A DNA stretch of 64,000 bases from Clostridia bacterium (GTDB lineage Bacteria > Bacillota > Clostridia > Oscillospirales > Acutalibacteraceae): contig JAFUHX010000015.1 of the NCBI GenBank assembly GCA_017474045.1, positions 25,289 through 89,288 on the forward strand. The letters are read 5' to 3'. The translations under genes and the position numbers were made by a program. Below, one piece after another: positions 34,811 through 43,969 of this stretch; the first letter of the stretch is position 1; every line of letters begins with the position of its first letter. The notes below the pieces were generated by a model, which had not been told where the DNA came from, did not search any database, and saw only the letters and a program-made list of their open reading frames with translations.

Positions 34811-37648
34811 GTGGAAGAAAGAAAGTTGAAACAGTTTGAGATATATAAGATTGCTACATCCCGTTTCACTGAGAAGAAAGGTACGAAAATCAAAATCAAT
34901 CCTCTTACTCTTACGAAGCGTGAAGCAGTTGAAAACGGCGAGTTGGTCAAAATCCAGTCTAACCAGCTTACCAATAAAATACTTGATTATTTTTCAGAGT
35001 TTGGCATTCCAAACACTAAATTAGAAATGGCTGAACTCATTGTTAATATCGTTGTACCGCCAGAATCTAAGAAGTCCGGCGAAAAGGAATATGCTGAGCT
35101 TGCTAAGAAAGGCTTTGACTTAAACGGCAAGCATTTTGTGAGATTGTATTCCGGCTCTGGTCAAATTCGCAGAAATACAATTACATTCATTAGGGAAGAT
35201 TTATATGAGCCTATCTTCACTTCTCTGCTGTGTGGATTGACATTAGAAGATTTTGGCGATGATTTCAATGCAGCTAAGTTTAATGCTTACTGTGGTTTGA
35301 ATATGTCCGGTTGTTATCTTCTCCCGGAAGAACTTACTCCGAATGTCTGTGTAGTGGATGACTTTGAAGCTATCAGACCACACAACAAAGTAAACTGTGT
35401 GACAGAATCCACGGTTGAATACATTACCCTGCCCGAATGCGATTTCATTCTCACGGATGAGCAAACGGAATTTGACATTGCAGACGGAAAAGCCATTAGA
35501 AAAGCGGATGGAGTAGAATTTACCATCCACAAAGGCGTACATAAGAATATTGAGGTTATTCCCTATGATGAGATTGCAAATTCACCGGCTCTTAACTCAT
35601 TTGATGGTCAAGGGTTGATGACTCCCGAATGGGCGCAGAAGATAGCAAAATTCTTAGATTGGGACTATACCCCGTCTGAAATTATTGTTCGTGCGCCTTG
35701 GGTCAAAGGCTTGCTTGTCACTATGCCTTTAAAGGATTGGTTTGACGAACACGGTATCACAGAGATTACAGACTCTTTTGGAAAAAAGAGACCGGTTGCA
35801 GAGCTTGATTGTATTATCAGCAAGTCACAATTCAAGATGCTCAAAATCTACAAGGCAAAGTGTACGCCTATGGGAGTAAATGCGTGGGACTACCACACAC
35901 AGGCTATGCAGGAGAATCACTTGCTATGGGGTATCAATAAGTCAAACAACAAAGTTGATGACTACAACAAAGCACTGAACTATCAATACCTTCAGGCATT
36001 GCAGCTTAGCAATGACGATATTGGGGAACTTTGCAAGCCAACTGAGGAATTTTTAGAGAAAATCAATAGCGGTAACATTGAAGAAGTTTATAGAAATCTC
36101 GTAGTCAATAACAAGGGATTTCTCGATGATACGACAGAGGATGTCAATTACAAGAAGCTATTCCAGCAAGTGATTGAAGCTAATCCGGCGTTGATTGATG
36201 ATAAGTACATCCGTGAGCTTATCTTCAAAGAATGTGACTCTAAGCTAAACGGCGCAAAGCTCGGAAAGATACTTATTAGAGGTAACTTTCAATTCTGCGT
36301 ATCAGACCCGGTAGCTCAGTTAGAATGGATTTCAAGAAACCATTGTGGATTGGATATTGAGGTCAAGGGCATTGTTCCAGCCGGTCATATCTATTCAAAC
36401 TACTGGCTTAATGCAGATGACTTTACAGAGGAAATTACACTGCTGAGAAGTCCACTAATCGACAGAAACGAAATTGCAAGACGTAAGCTGTTAAGCAACA
36501 CTGAGAGCTATTTCCGCTATCTTCAAAGTGGTTTAGTATTTAGCATTCACGACTTAACCCCGTTGCAGCAAGGCGGCTGTGACTTTGACGGAGATATTAT
36601 TTACTCAACAAATAATCCGATTGTCGCAAAAGGTTGTTATTCCTATGAGGATGCAAAGCCTCTCTATTATGAATTGACTGCAACAGACCTTGTAGGCAGG
36701 ATTACCCCGGCAAACATTATCAATGCTGACATTAGAGGTCTTAATAGCAAAGTTGGAACTATCTCTAACAAGGGTGGTAGCCTGTACGCTAATCTTTTCA
36801 ATTATACTGAGGGTTCACCTGAGTATGAGAATATCTACAATAGCATTATTGCGCTGGGTCAGATAGTTGGAATGGAGATTGACAGAATCAAAACGGCGGT
36901 ATCTCCTACATTCCCTATGGAGTGGAGCTTAATTCAGGCAAAGAAAGGACAGAGCCGTGACTTTGAAGAAGTAAACACAATTTCTGAGGATGAACAGCAA
37001 GGAATTTACAGACATAATGATTTAGTCCCGGATGTTAAGCCTTACTACTTCCGATACAACTATGACTACCTTGCAAAAGCCATTACTCAGCTTAACAAGG
37101 CATTCAATAAGGTCTGTGTGGTTACATATGGGATGAAGTTGTCAGAATTGATTGAGGAATGCAAAAATGGAAAAGCAACAGAAGATATGATGAGATTGTA
37201 TGCTCAGTATCAGAATGCTTACCCCGTCATTGATACAGATTGCATTGTGAATCACATTTGCCATCACTTTGAAGATTTTGAAGCGGCAATGCACAAACAA
37301 GCTCTTTCTGAAGGTAGAAATATGCTAACAGAGTTTGTAAGTGGTAAGCCATTGGATAAGGCTATTCTTGCAAAGACTGAAAATGTCATTGCTGAGTACC
37401 AGAGGTTCAAGAGATTCATCGTGAAGTCATTCACTACCAATTATAAAGAAAGTAACAAAAGCAAGAAGGAAAATACTCACAATTCACTTTCAATGATGAG
37501 GCTCTATTACAGAGATATGATGCTTGACTATGCTGGAGGCGATTATCAGCTTGTATTTGATTACTTAGTCACTGCCTGTAAATCCAATGAAAAGATTGTG
37601 TGGGAAATTCTTGATAAGGATATTATTAAGATTCTGAAAAGAGGTTGA
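34811..37648 (+). CDS. single-chain two-barrel RNA polymerase homologue (YonO/RdRP-like)
   Basis: 945 aa from GTG 34811, 4 bp after the helicase stop with GGAAAGG upstream (an ATG at 34754 is in frame but overlaps the helicase). The catalytic signature CDFDGDIIY lies at 590-598 (D591, D593, D595), preceded by LRSPLIDRNEI (about 545-555), the counterpart of the RNPxxxPGD segment of eukaryotic RNA-dependent RNA polymerases, and followed by DIRGLNSKVGTISNKGG. This is the pattern of the double-psi-beta-barrel polymerases that includes SP-beta YonO and RdRP relatives, not a T7-type enzyme. It is predicted to transcribe element DNA. No partner subunits are seen. Confidence 0.75.
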   Translation: MEERKLKQFEIYKIATSRFTEKKGTKIKINPLTLTKREAVENGELVKIQSNQLTNKILDYFSEFGIPNTKLEMAELIVNIVVPPESKKSGEKEYAELAKKGFDLNGKHFVRLYSGSGQIRRNTITFIREDLYEPIFTSLLCGLTLEDFGDDFNAAKFNAYCGLNMSGCYLLPEELTPNVCVVDDFEAIRPHNKVNCVTESTVEYITLPECDFILTDEQTEFDIADGKAIRKADGVEFTIHKGVHKNIEVIPYDEIANSPALNSFDGQGLMTPEWAQKIAKFLDWDYTPSEIIVRAPWVKGLLVTMPLKDWFDEHGITEITDSFGKKRPVAELDCIISKSQFKMLKIYKAKCTPMGVNAWDYHTQAMQENHLLWGINKSNNKVDDYNKALNYQYLQALQLSNDDIGELCKPTEEFLEKINSGNIEEVYRNLVVNNKGFLDDTTEDVNYKKLFQQVIEANPALIDDKYIRELIFKECDSKLNGAKLGKILIRGNFQFCVSDPVAQLEWISRNHCGLDIEVKGIVPAGHIYSNYWLNADDFTEEITLLRSPLIDRNEIARRKLLSNTESYFRYLQSGLVFSIHDLTPLQQGGCDFDGDIIYSTNNPIVAKGCYSYEDAKPLYYELTATDLVGRITPANIINADIRGLNSKVGTISNKGGSLYANLFNYTEGSPEYENIYNSIIALGQIVGMEIDRIKTAVSPTFPMEWSLIQAKKGQSRDFEEVNTISEDEQQGIYRHNDLVPDVKPYYFRYNYDYLAKAITQLNKAFNKVCVVTYGMKLSELIEECKNGKATEDMMRLYAQYQNAYPVIDTDCIVNHICHHFEDFEAAMHKQALSEGRNMLTEFVSGKPLDKAILAKTENVIAEYQRFKRFIVKSFTTNYKESNKSKKENTHNSLSMMRLYYRDMMLDYAGGDYQLVFDYLVTACKSNEKIVWEILDKDIIKILKRG

Positions 37649-37651
37649 TAT

Positions 37652-38500
37652 ATGATTATATTTGACAAGGATAAATACCTGAAAGATATTAAAGAAAATG
37701 GCATTGGTGCAACAGACCAATGCGCTAAGCAAAAAATCCGATATGTGATTGAAGATTTGATTCTAAATTCATCCTATCGTAAAAATAAGATTGTCGAAAA
37801 GGTAAAGGAAATCGCAAGAGATTACTTTACCGGTCTGCCGGATGAAATTGTAAGCTCTGAGATTGAAACAATGTATGATGAGTCTAAGGCTGTGGTTATT
37901 GACGATGAAGCTCGAAGTGAGCATAACACGAAAACTATCCATCTTTACGTCAGTGAGATGGAAACCATAGCAAAGATTAAGGATGAAAAACTTATGAGAC
38001 TTGCTTTTGCTACACTTATTCTTCATAAGCATTGCGGTCAATTCTCTGTGAATGGTGTAGAGAAATATCATCCCTCAGTTAGAAATTGTGATGCCGATAT
38101 TTACCGTGTAGCTGAGCTTAACGATGTTTCCGGCACTAAGAAAAATAAGATGTGGAAACAGTTAGCAGATATGGGATTGGTCAAATTCTATGTGAAAACC
38201 AATACAGCATTTAAGTTTAATCCTGAGTGGATAGCAATGACCTTATTCACCGTCCCTTTCAATGTGGATTTGAAAGAAGATAAGACGGGTGAAGAAATCT
38301 ATATGGATGTTACCAATTATGATGACCTTATGATTTATTTGAAACACTATAAAGGTCAGCGAAATCTTATTCGTTGCACCGATTGCGGAACTCCGATTGA
38401 AAGAACCGGCAACTCAAAATGTCTGTGTATCAAGTGTGCTGCTGAGCGCAAAAAACAGAGTGACAGAGCCAGATATAGCCGTAAATTGACTTTTGCATAA
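37652..38500 (+). CDS. zinc-finger protein, possible transcription partner
   Basis: 282 aa, 3 bp after the polymerase stop, so coupled to it. The N-terminal 230 residues are helical with no recognised fold. The C-terminus carries CTDCGTPIERTGNSKCLCIKC, a four-cysteine zinc finger, followed by a basic tail (RKKQSDRARYSRK), suitable for binding DNA or RNA. Position next to the polymerase suggests an initiation or specificity factor. This is context only. Confidence 0.55.
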   Translation: MIIFDKDKYLKDIKENGIGATDQCAKQKIRYVIEDLILNSSYRKNKIVEKVKEIARDYFTGLPDEIVSSEIETMYDESKAVVIDDEARSEHNTKTIHLYVSEMETIAKIKDEKLMRLAFATLILHKHCGQFSVNGVEKYHPSVRNCDADIYRVAELNDVSGTKKNKMWKQLADMGLVKFYVKTNTAFKFNPEWIAMTLFTVPFNVDLKEDKTGEEIYMDVTNYDDLMIYLKHYKGQRNLIRCTDCGTPIERTGNSKCLCIKCAAERKKQSDRARYSRKLTFA

Positions 38501-38586
38501 ATGAAAAAATCCGAAATCTCAACCATATGTAAACCCTCAATTATTGGGAGTGTTTTTATGAGTTTGTCAAAAAGTATATTATGGAA

Positions 38587-38622
38587 TAGGTAGTAGTTCT
38601 CAGATTACTACCTATTTTTATT
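38587..38622 (+). terminator. terminator after the polymerase operon
   Basis: TAGGTAGTA (38587-38595) pairs with TACTACCTA (38606-38614), followed by TTTTTATTTT. Confidence 0.85.
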
Positions 38623-38649
38623 TTACGAAATTGACAAGGAGGCTTTCAA

Positions 38650-38832
38650 ATGTCCGATACTTTACTTCAAGAGGAAGTAGAGAGATTTGTCAAGGAGCAA
38701 AAAATGCAGAAAAAGGTTTTTGCGGCAAAAATCGGCGTTTCCCCGGTCAAACTTTCACACTGGCTAAAAGGGCGTGTGGCATTTAACCGCATAACTCTTG
38801 AAAAGATTATTGCAATTCTTGACAGTCAGTAA
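38650..38832 (+). CDS. tiny helix-turn-helix protein
   Basis: 60 aa with ACAAGGAGG upstream. The pattern MQKKVFAAKIGVSPVKLSHWLKGRVAFNRITLEKIIAIL is a minimal XRE-type HTH. It is a close structural parallel of 32054-32236. It lies between the polymerase operon and the head genes and may switch between early and late expression. Confidence 0.75.
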   Translation: MSDTLLQEEVERFVKEQKMQKKVFAAKIGVSPVKLSHWLKGRVAFNRITLEKIIAILDSQ

Positions 38833-39152
38833 CTTTCTTATTTTTGGTAGTAACGCCTTCAGCAAGCGTTATTATATATAATTTTGGATTATCTAAGCCA
38901 ATAGGGGGATGGTTTTTCATCCGTCAGCGCAACGACGAAGATTATTCAAAGTTTGTATGTTAATTTCTTTTGGTAGGTTTGCTATTTTCTCCTGAGTTAT
39001 TGGGAATCAACTTTGCTCGAAAAAAATAGCACTTTCCTTTCTTTAGGTCTGGCATAGCCTTTAAGTATGCCATCTTCTATTAAAAATAGTGGGTGTGTAA
39101 AACGAACAATTACGGGCGTGTAAAGCAAACACAGAAAGTAGGTATTTTATTT
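38833..39152 (+). other. gene-free leader of the capsid operon, with hairpins
   Basis: 320 bp without a gene. Three stems are visible: TAACGC/GCGTTA (38851-38871), GGATG/CATCC (38907-38922) and TGGCATA/TATGCCA (39050-39072). None is followed by a T run. They could form a structured leader for the scaffold gene. No clear sigma-A promoter was found, which would fit use of the element's own polymerase. Confidence 0.5.
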
Positions 39153-39719
39153 ATGGATGATAAAATTGATACTGTGGTAGAAGGCACTGGTGCAACTGAT
39201 ACTTCTGGGGCAACAGACACAACTGATACTTCTGGGGTGGAAACCGAAGAAACCACATTAACGATGACTCAGGATGAACTTAATAAAAAGATTCAGAGTG
39301 AGACAGATAAACTTAGAAATCAGTATTCTAAGCAAATTAAAGAACTCGAAGCAAAGGTAAAGGAGCTTACTCCGGTGCAAAAGTCGGAGGCAGAACTTGA
39401 CTATGAAAAGAGACTTGCAGCACTTGAAGCAAGAGAAAAGGCAGCTACACTTAATGATTCTTTAAAGGCGAATGGAATTTCTAATGAAATTGCAAAGTAC
39501 CTGAAGGATGATGTTGACGTTTCTGCTCTTGCTGAAACTTTAAAGAGTATTGTCGGCGCAGAAGTTGACAAGCACCTGACGGAGGAAGGCTTTGTTCCTA
39601 CTGGTCATAAGTCTGGAAATCCCTTAACAAAAGAGGATTTCAATAAGATGAATATGAGTGAAAAAGAACGCTTGTATGCTGAAAATCCAGACCTCTATAA
39701 ATCTTTGAGTAGAGGCTAA
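39153..39719 (+). CDS. capsid scaffolding protein (DUF4355-like)
   Basis: 188 aa from ATG 39153; the frame opens upstream but the acidic Thr-rich N-terminus (DTVVEGTGATDTSGATDT) of scaffolds starts here. A coiled coil (about 45-110) is followed by a compact C-terminal domain ending GNPLTKEDFNKMNMSEKERLY, the pattern of DUF4355/phage minor structural scaffold proteins. It is made in excess during head assembly and lost before packaging. The next gene is the major capsid protein. Confidence 0.8.
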   Translation: MDDKIDTVVEGTGATDTSGATDTTDTSGVETEETTLTMTQDELNKKIQSETDKLRNQYSKQIKELEAKVKELTPVQKSEAELDYEKRLAALEAREKAATLNDSLKANGISNEIAKYLKDDVDVSALAETLKSIVGAEVDKHLTEEGFVPTGHKSGNPLTKEDFNKMNMSEKERLYAENPDLYKSLSRG

Positions 39720-39741
39720 CAACTGAATATATTATTGTTTT

Positions 39742-39766
39742 GCACGGCTTAGTCCGTGCTTTTTTA
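39742..39766 (+). terminator. terminator or attenuator between scaffold and capsid genes
   Basis: GCACGG (39742-39747) pairs with CCGTGC (39754-39759), followed by T7. It sits inside an assembly operon, so it may tune the scaffold:capsid ratio rather than end the transcript. Confidence 0.8.
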
Positions 39767-39800
39767 TTTATCTAACTAAAATTGAAAAGGAGGGCTTATA

Positions 39801-40634
39801 ATGCCTAATAACATTATTGTTCCTGAGGTATTTGCTGATGCCGTTAATGCCGCTATGGGCGTGAAGCTCCGTGCTGGTAACATTGCAACAGACTATACCA
39901 ATATGATGGATGAAATTACCGAATACGGCGGTAAGGTTCATTTTCCTGTAATTGACCGTATCAATGATGCAGCAGTGGTTGAAAAGGGCGTTGCAATCGT
40001 TCCTAACGACGTGAATATGACTGATGCCGAAGCTGAAATTAAGCAGGTTGCTGCATCTGTCAGAATCTATGATAAGGACAACATTCAGGTTAAGGGTCAT
40101 CTGAAGGATTCTATGGCAAAGCAGCTTGGTGAATCTTTGGCTAAGGCTGTTGATGCTGACCTTGTTAATGCAATTCGTACCGAGGCTGTTTACAAGGATG
40201 ACACTGTGACAGATTTGACACAGGCTGAAATTGAAACTGCATTTGATGTGTTCGGTGACGATGTTGACAATGATACTTTTGCTGGTATTCTTATCAACTC
40301 TCGTCTGCGTAAGAAGTTTATGATGATGGATGCGTTCACCGATTTAACTAAGACAAACACTGTTCTTGGTAATGGTGTTTCTATTCACGGTTGCATCGGT
40401 TTGTGGAATGGTACTATCCCCGTATACGTTTCCAACAACGGTACTTACAATGACGGCAAGGCTATGTTGGCTATTGCTAAGAAGGATGCCCTTGGCATTG
40501 TTTGGCAGCGTGTTCCTTCCGTTGAGGAAGAAAGAGAAGCTAAGTTGCGTTGTACTGACATTGTAGCAGACGAACTTTACGCAACAAAGCTCGTTCATAC
40601 TGATGGTGTATCAGTTCTTGAAATCACTGCTTAA
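39801..40634 (+). CDS. major capsid protein (HK97 fold, N4-gp56-like)
   Basis: 277 aa with a GGAGG site. The whole sequence follows the N4-gp56/HK97-type pattern: an N-terminal arm, the GGKVHFPVIDRINDAAVVEKG segment (about 49-68), a helix with KQLGESLAKAVDADLV (about 118-134), and a C-terminal axial domain with SNNGTYNDGKAMLAIAK. Length is about that of small capsid proteins. Codon use is more regular than that of its neighbours, consistent with high expression. Confidence 0.85.
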   Translation: MPNNIIVPEVFADAVNAAMGVKLRAGNIATDYTNMMDEITEYGGKVHFPVIDRINDAAVVEKGVAIVPNDVNMTDAEAEIKQVAASVRIYDKDNIQVKGHLKDSMAKQLGESLAKAVDADLVNAIRTEAVYKDDTVTDLTQAEIETAFDVFGDDVDNDTFAGILINSRLRKKFMMMDAFTDLTKTNTVLGNGVSIHGCIGLWNGTIPVYVSNNGTYNDGKAMLAIAKKDALGIVWQRVPSVEEEREAKLRCTDIVADELYATKLVHTDGVSVLEITA

Positions 40635-40660
40635 TTACTACTTTTAATATTTTGATGATA

Positions 40661-40689
40661 CTACCCCGTTATTACACCTAACGGGGTAG
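40661..40689 (+). terminator. perfect 10-bp hairpin after the capsid gene
   Basis: CTACCCCGTT (40661-40670) pairs with AACGGGGTAG (40680-40689), followed by ATTGTATTTCT, a weak T tract. It may stabilise the capsid message as much as terminate it. Confidence 0.65.
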
Positions 40690-40736
40690 ATTGTATTTCT
40701 ATATAAAAATTTTAAATGAAAGTGTAGGTGTAAAAA

Positions 40737-41489
40737 ATGCCTGATGTAAATAAAGCTAATAGACAGGTATGCGATGTTTTGATTAACGACCTCAAGACGA
40801 TGAAGCCGTTTCTGAGTTTCGATACCGCTAATACTACTACTGCTGGTCTTTCCAGCGATAGCGTGTACGCTATGGCAAAGGGTTCTCGTAGAATCTCTTT
40901 CACTAACCCCTTGGAGGGCGAAATGAAGATTAGCGCACAGGTGTACCCCTTTAAGTTCTTCGCTCTGCTTTCCGATGGTGTTATTGATAGCACTGCCGTT
41001 TATGCAGATAGCCAGACCGTTGAGTGTGCTACTGCCGGTGAACTTGCTTTGACAGTTCCTACTAATGGTACTATCACTGCCGGTACTGTGTTCGCTTATC
41101 CTGCTGATTCTTTCGGTGATGAGTCTGCTTTGATTGTTGGTACATATGCTGATAATAAGTTCACTGCTACTAATGCCGGTGATATTGCTGTTGGCTCTAA
41201 GTACACTGTTGGTTATGTGATTAACCGTACTGGTGTTAAGAAGATTGCCTTCAATAACAGTAGAGTTCCTAAGGACTACTACATTACTATGACTACGGTT
41301 GATAAGGACGAAGATGGTCTTTTGACTCCGTTCAAGATTATCGCTTACAAGGCTACTATCAATCGTAACTTTGAGCTTTCCTTCAGCTCTGAGGGAGACC
41401 CCGCAGAAGTCGAATTGAGTTTCGCACTTATGGAGGACAAGGACGGCAACGTTCTTGATATGGTAGAGCTTACAGAGGACTCTATCTAA
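40737..41489 (+). CDS. putative virion protein (tail tube or decoration type)
   Basis: 250 aa. A beta-rich, Thr/Ala/Gly-rich protein with an internal Ig-like or tube-like segment (TNGTITAGTVFAYPADSFGDE). Position directly after the major capsid gene and strong codon bias mark it as an abundant structural protein. It most resembles small tail tube/major tail proteins or head decoration proteins, but no motif decides between them. If it is a tail tube protein, it is the only tail gene found. Confidence 0.5.
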   Translation: MPDVNKANRQVCDVLINDLKTMKPFLSFDTANTTTAGLSSDSVYAMAKGSRRISFTNPLEGEMKISAQVYPFKFFALLSDGVIDSTAVYADSQTVECATAGELALTVPTNGTITAGTVFAYPADSFGDESALIVGTYADNKFTATNAGDIAVGSKYTVGYVINRTGVKKIAFNNSRVPKDYYITMTTVDKDEDGLLTPFKIIAYKATINRNFELSFSSEGDPAEVELSFALMEDKDGNVLDMVELTEDSI

Positions 41490-41600
41490 TTTTTCCGTTT
41501 AACTGTTTAACATAAACATATATATAAATTCATTCTTTTCTCTGAATCTTTTATTTTTTCATTGTTGCCTTTCAATATATAAAGATAATTTGGAATGTGG

Positions 41601-41619
41601 GACAGGCTTTGTGCCTGTC
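41601..41619 (+). terminator. hairpin in intergenic region
   Basis: GACAGGC (41601-41607) pairs with GCCTGTC (41613-41619). There is no T run directly after it, so it may be a processing or attenuation stem. The surrounding 41490-41688 holds no gene. Confidence 0.5.
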
Positions 41620-41688
41620 TCATATTCATTTGGAACGGTTCAATTTTTTTACGAAATTCAGAGAGAGTTTGAAAAACAAGGAGGAACT

Positions 41689-41991
41689 ATGCTTAATCGA
41701 CAGCAGATTAAAGATTATAGATTATTAAGAGGCGTTACTACAAGAGATGTAGCCGCCTATTGCGAAATTTCACAGCCTTTAATCGTTCAGGTAGAGAACG
41801 GCACAAAGGATGTCACGAAATACAATCACGATGAAATTTTGAAAGGAATTAACGCTGCTTTTGCGGCAAAAAAGATGGGTACTTATGTGAAGCCATCTAA
41901 CGTGAATTTGCCGAAAACGGTAACAGAGACCGGAGAAACCACTAAGCCGGTCAAGAAATCAACTAAGAAGAAATCTAAGGAGAATGAATAA
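41689..41991 (+). CDS. small HTH protein with Lys-rich tail
   Basis: 100 aa from ATG 41689 with an ideal AAGGAGG. A compact XRE-like HTH (about 5-50; LLRGVTTRDVAAYCEISQPLIVQ) is followed by a Thr/Lys-rich basic tail. It is next in line after the capsid genes and directly abuts the gene at 41992 (no gap). Probably a DNA-binding regulator. Confidence 0.7.
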   Translation: MLNRQQIKDYRLLRGVTTRDVAAYCEISQPLIVQVENGTKDVTKYNHDEILKGINAAFAAKKMGTYVKPSNVNLPKTVTETGETTKPVKKSTKKKSKENE

Positions 41992-42483
41992 ATGAAAGAA
42001 AGATTGTTAATCGCATTGAGAGATTTTGTAGCATTCAATCCTCATTACGATTTAAAGAAGCCAATTAAGGTTAAAAAAGGTTCAATTATCATTGTTGACG
42101 GCGGTATGCCTAAGGATTGTCTCATTTCAAATGATAATGCAATGAGCTTGTTTAGCTCTGATACAGAGGACGGATTTAAGGATATTCTCAACATCTGTAC
42201 TGCAAACAATATAAAAGTTTATGATTTCAGATTAGTAAGAAACACTAAGGCTTTTAAGAATGAAATTTTACTCGCAAATGGAGTGAATTTCCCTCTGTTT
42301 TATTGGTTCGACAATTTCAAGAATGTTCCGTTTAGTGAGTACGACTTTAATAATAATTATCATATCGTCTCCACTGTTGACATTTACGGAAAACCCATTG
42401 ATATGGTTGTTACTATCACAAATAAAGATAGAATTGTTATGAGTGACGATAACCATTTGATTATGATTATTGGAGATGAGTAA
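41992..42483 (+). CDS. hypothetical protein
   Basis: 163 aa, ATG immediately after the previous stop codon. Beta-rich with acidic patches (SSDTEDGFKDILNIC) and a C-terminal segment IVSTVDIYGKPIDMVVTITNKDR. No recognised domain, no signal peptide. Probably expressed together with the adjacent small genes. Confidence 0.6.
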   Translation: MKERLLIALRDFVAFNPHYDLKKPIKVKKGSIIIVDGGMPKDCLISNDNAMSLFSSDTEDGFKDILNICTANNIKVYDFRLVRNTKAFKNEILLANGVNFPLFYWFDNFKNVPFSEYDFNNNYHIVSTVDIYGKPIDMVVTITNKDRIVMSDDNHLIMIIGDE

Positions 42484-42486
42484 AAA

Positions 42487-42663
42487 GTGAAAACAGCTAA
42501 TGACTTAGAACACTTGAAAAGTGTAGCTAAGCGGAATATTGACTTTTACAAATTCTACCCAGATGAGTTTGAAGAAACTATGTCAATGAAAGGCTATAAG
42601 CAGTCTGAGATTGACTTTATGAAAAAGCATATTGAGAAATTAGGCGGTAAGCCTACTGACTAA
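42487..42663 (+). CDS. small hypothetical protein
   Basis: 58 aa from GTG 42487, behind GGAGATGAG, 3 bp after the preceding stop. Helical, with many Lys and Glu residues (NDLEHLKSVAKRNIDFYKFY). It has continuous coding character but is too short to assign. It precedes the radical SAM cassette by 55 bp. Confidence 0.6.
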   Translation: MKTANDLEHLKSVAKRNIDFYKFYPDEFEETMSMKGYKQSEIDFMKKHIEKLGGKPTD

Positions 42664-42718
42664 GGAAATTTAAGGAGTAACAATGAAATGAATATTTTAT
42701 TAGGAGGTGTATTGCATA

Positions 42719-43969
42719 GTGATTAAAGATGCAATGACCGGTTTAAATATTGAGCTTACCAGAAGATGTAATATGAATTGCCCTCATTGTGCAAAGGGTG
42801 AACCTCAGAATATTGATATAAGCAAAGAAATAATTGATAAAACCTTTGATGAAGTAGGTAATATATATATTCGTACAATCAGAATCACAGGTGGAGAACC
42901 TTTTCTTAATCCAGATGGGTTAGAATATTTGGTTGATAGTATGATTAACCACAAAATAAAAGTGCGCCATATTGAAGTCTTTACAAATGGTTCTATTCAA
43001 AACAACAATATAGCGAAGTCATTACAGCGTTTGTGCGCTTATTTAAATACCATTCAATCTGATGTGTTGAAGTATGAAAATTGCTATTTTGGAAGTGGAC
43101 ATATCATTTCTGACAATCCAAATAACCTAAACAGAAAAACTAAAGCAGGAGAAGTCTATTGTATAGTTAGTCAACAATATCATCGAAATATTTTCCAAGA
43201 AAATACTGTTTCGTATTACAAGAATAAGGTAGATATGGACAATTTCTTTATCAATTTACAAAACGCTACGATATTTAAAAATATCTGGAAAAACTTAGAG
43301 GGTAACTTACTAAAAAACTATAAATCTTTTTCAAAAAGAGACCTTCAAGCAATTCTTATTAAAAACAATCGCTTTTGTATCATCAATGATGACTGTGGAA
43401 AAAGAATCATTGAAAAAACTATTACTGTTTCTGCAAATGGAAATGTTTTTGCTGGAAATCTAATTGCGTATGAAAAAGTTGATAGAGAAGTAATGATTTT
43501 AAATATCTCTGATTGTCAGAATAATTTTATGGATTTGATTGATTTGTGGTGTTGGAAACATCCAATAAATCACATAACTAACAGAAAATATGAAGAATAT
43601 ATGGCATATGAGTGGTTAAAAGACAAAGGCTTATTGTGTTCAGGTTCGCCACTGAACAAATATAAAGATTACCCAGTGAGTGTTAGTGATTATGTTAAGG
43701 CTGCTGAACAAGACTTAATTAAAATACATCATATGCTACCATATCTATCACATAATGAAATTGAGGAATTTTATACTCTTGATTTTTGTATGCAAATGGG
43801 CATAAATGATGTAACCAAATTTTTCCTTCGTACTTTTTCTAAATATGATGAAAACTCAATAAATGTAATTTTGAATACGCCGGGATATTTCAAAGCTGGA
43901 AAAATGAAATTAGCTATTGAAAATGAAGTTAGAAAAATACAGGCAAAGAAAGGAGGAGTTGGTGCGTGA
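42719..43969 (+). CDS. radical SAM protein of the three-gene cassette
   Basis: 416 aa from GTG 42719, 11 nt after AGGAGG; a further-upstream GTG at 42707 overlaps the ribosome site. The 4Fe-4S/SAM motif is C-NMN-C-PH-C (C18, C22, C25), followed by RITGGEPFLNPDGLEYL, the GGEP motif. The C-terminal part (about 220-416) holds further cysteines (CIINDDC, CW, CSG) that may form an auxiliary cluster region, as in SPASM/twitch-type enzymes that modify peptides. It is not viperin-like. A 12-codon mini-ORF (42688-42726) overlaps its start and may couple translation. The next gene begins inside its stop (GTGA). Confidence 0.8.
   Translation: MIKDAMTGLNIELTRRCNMNCPHCAKGEPQNIDISKEIIDKTFDEVGNIYIRTIRITGGEPFLNPDGLEYLVDSMINHKIKVRHIEVFTNGSIQNNNIAKSLQRLCAYLNTIQSDVLKYENCYFGSGHIISDNPNNLNRKTKAGEVYCIVSQQYHRNIFQENTVSYYKNKVDMDNFFINLQNATIFKNIWKNLEGNLLKNYKSFSKRDLQAILIKNNRFCIINDDCGKRIIEKTITVSANGNVFAGNLIAYEKVDREVMILNISDCQNNFMDLIDLWCWKHPINHITNRKYEEYMAYEWLKDKGLLCSGSPLNKYKDYPVSVSDYVKAAEQDLIKIHHMLPYLSHNEIEEFYTLDFCMQMGINDVTKFFLRTFSKYDENSINVILNTPGYFKAGKMKLAIENEVRKIQAKKGGVGA

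Noticed and set aside
38500-38592. 30-residue open frame after the zinc-finger gene
   Set aside because: Overlaps the stop of the previous gene, has no ribosome site and ends in the terminator stem.
42719-43969. Viperin-type antiviral radical SAM enzyme
   Set aside because: The C-x3-C-x2-C context and extra C-terminal cysteines fit SPASM/twitch-like enzymes better than the viperin pattern.
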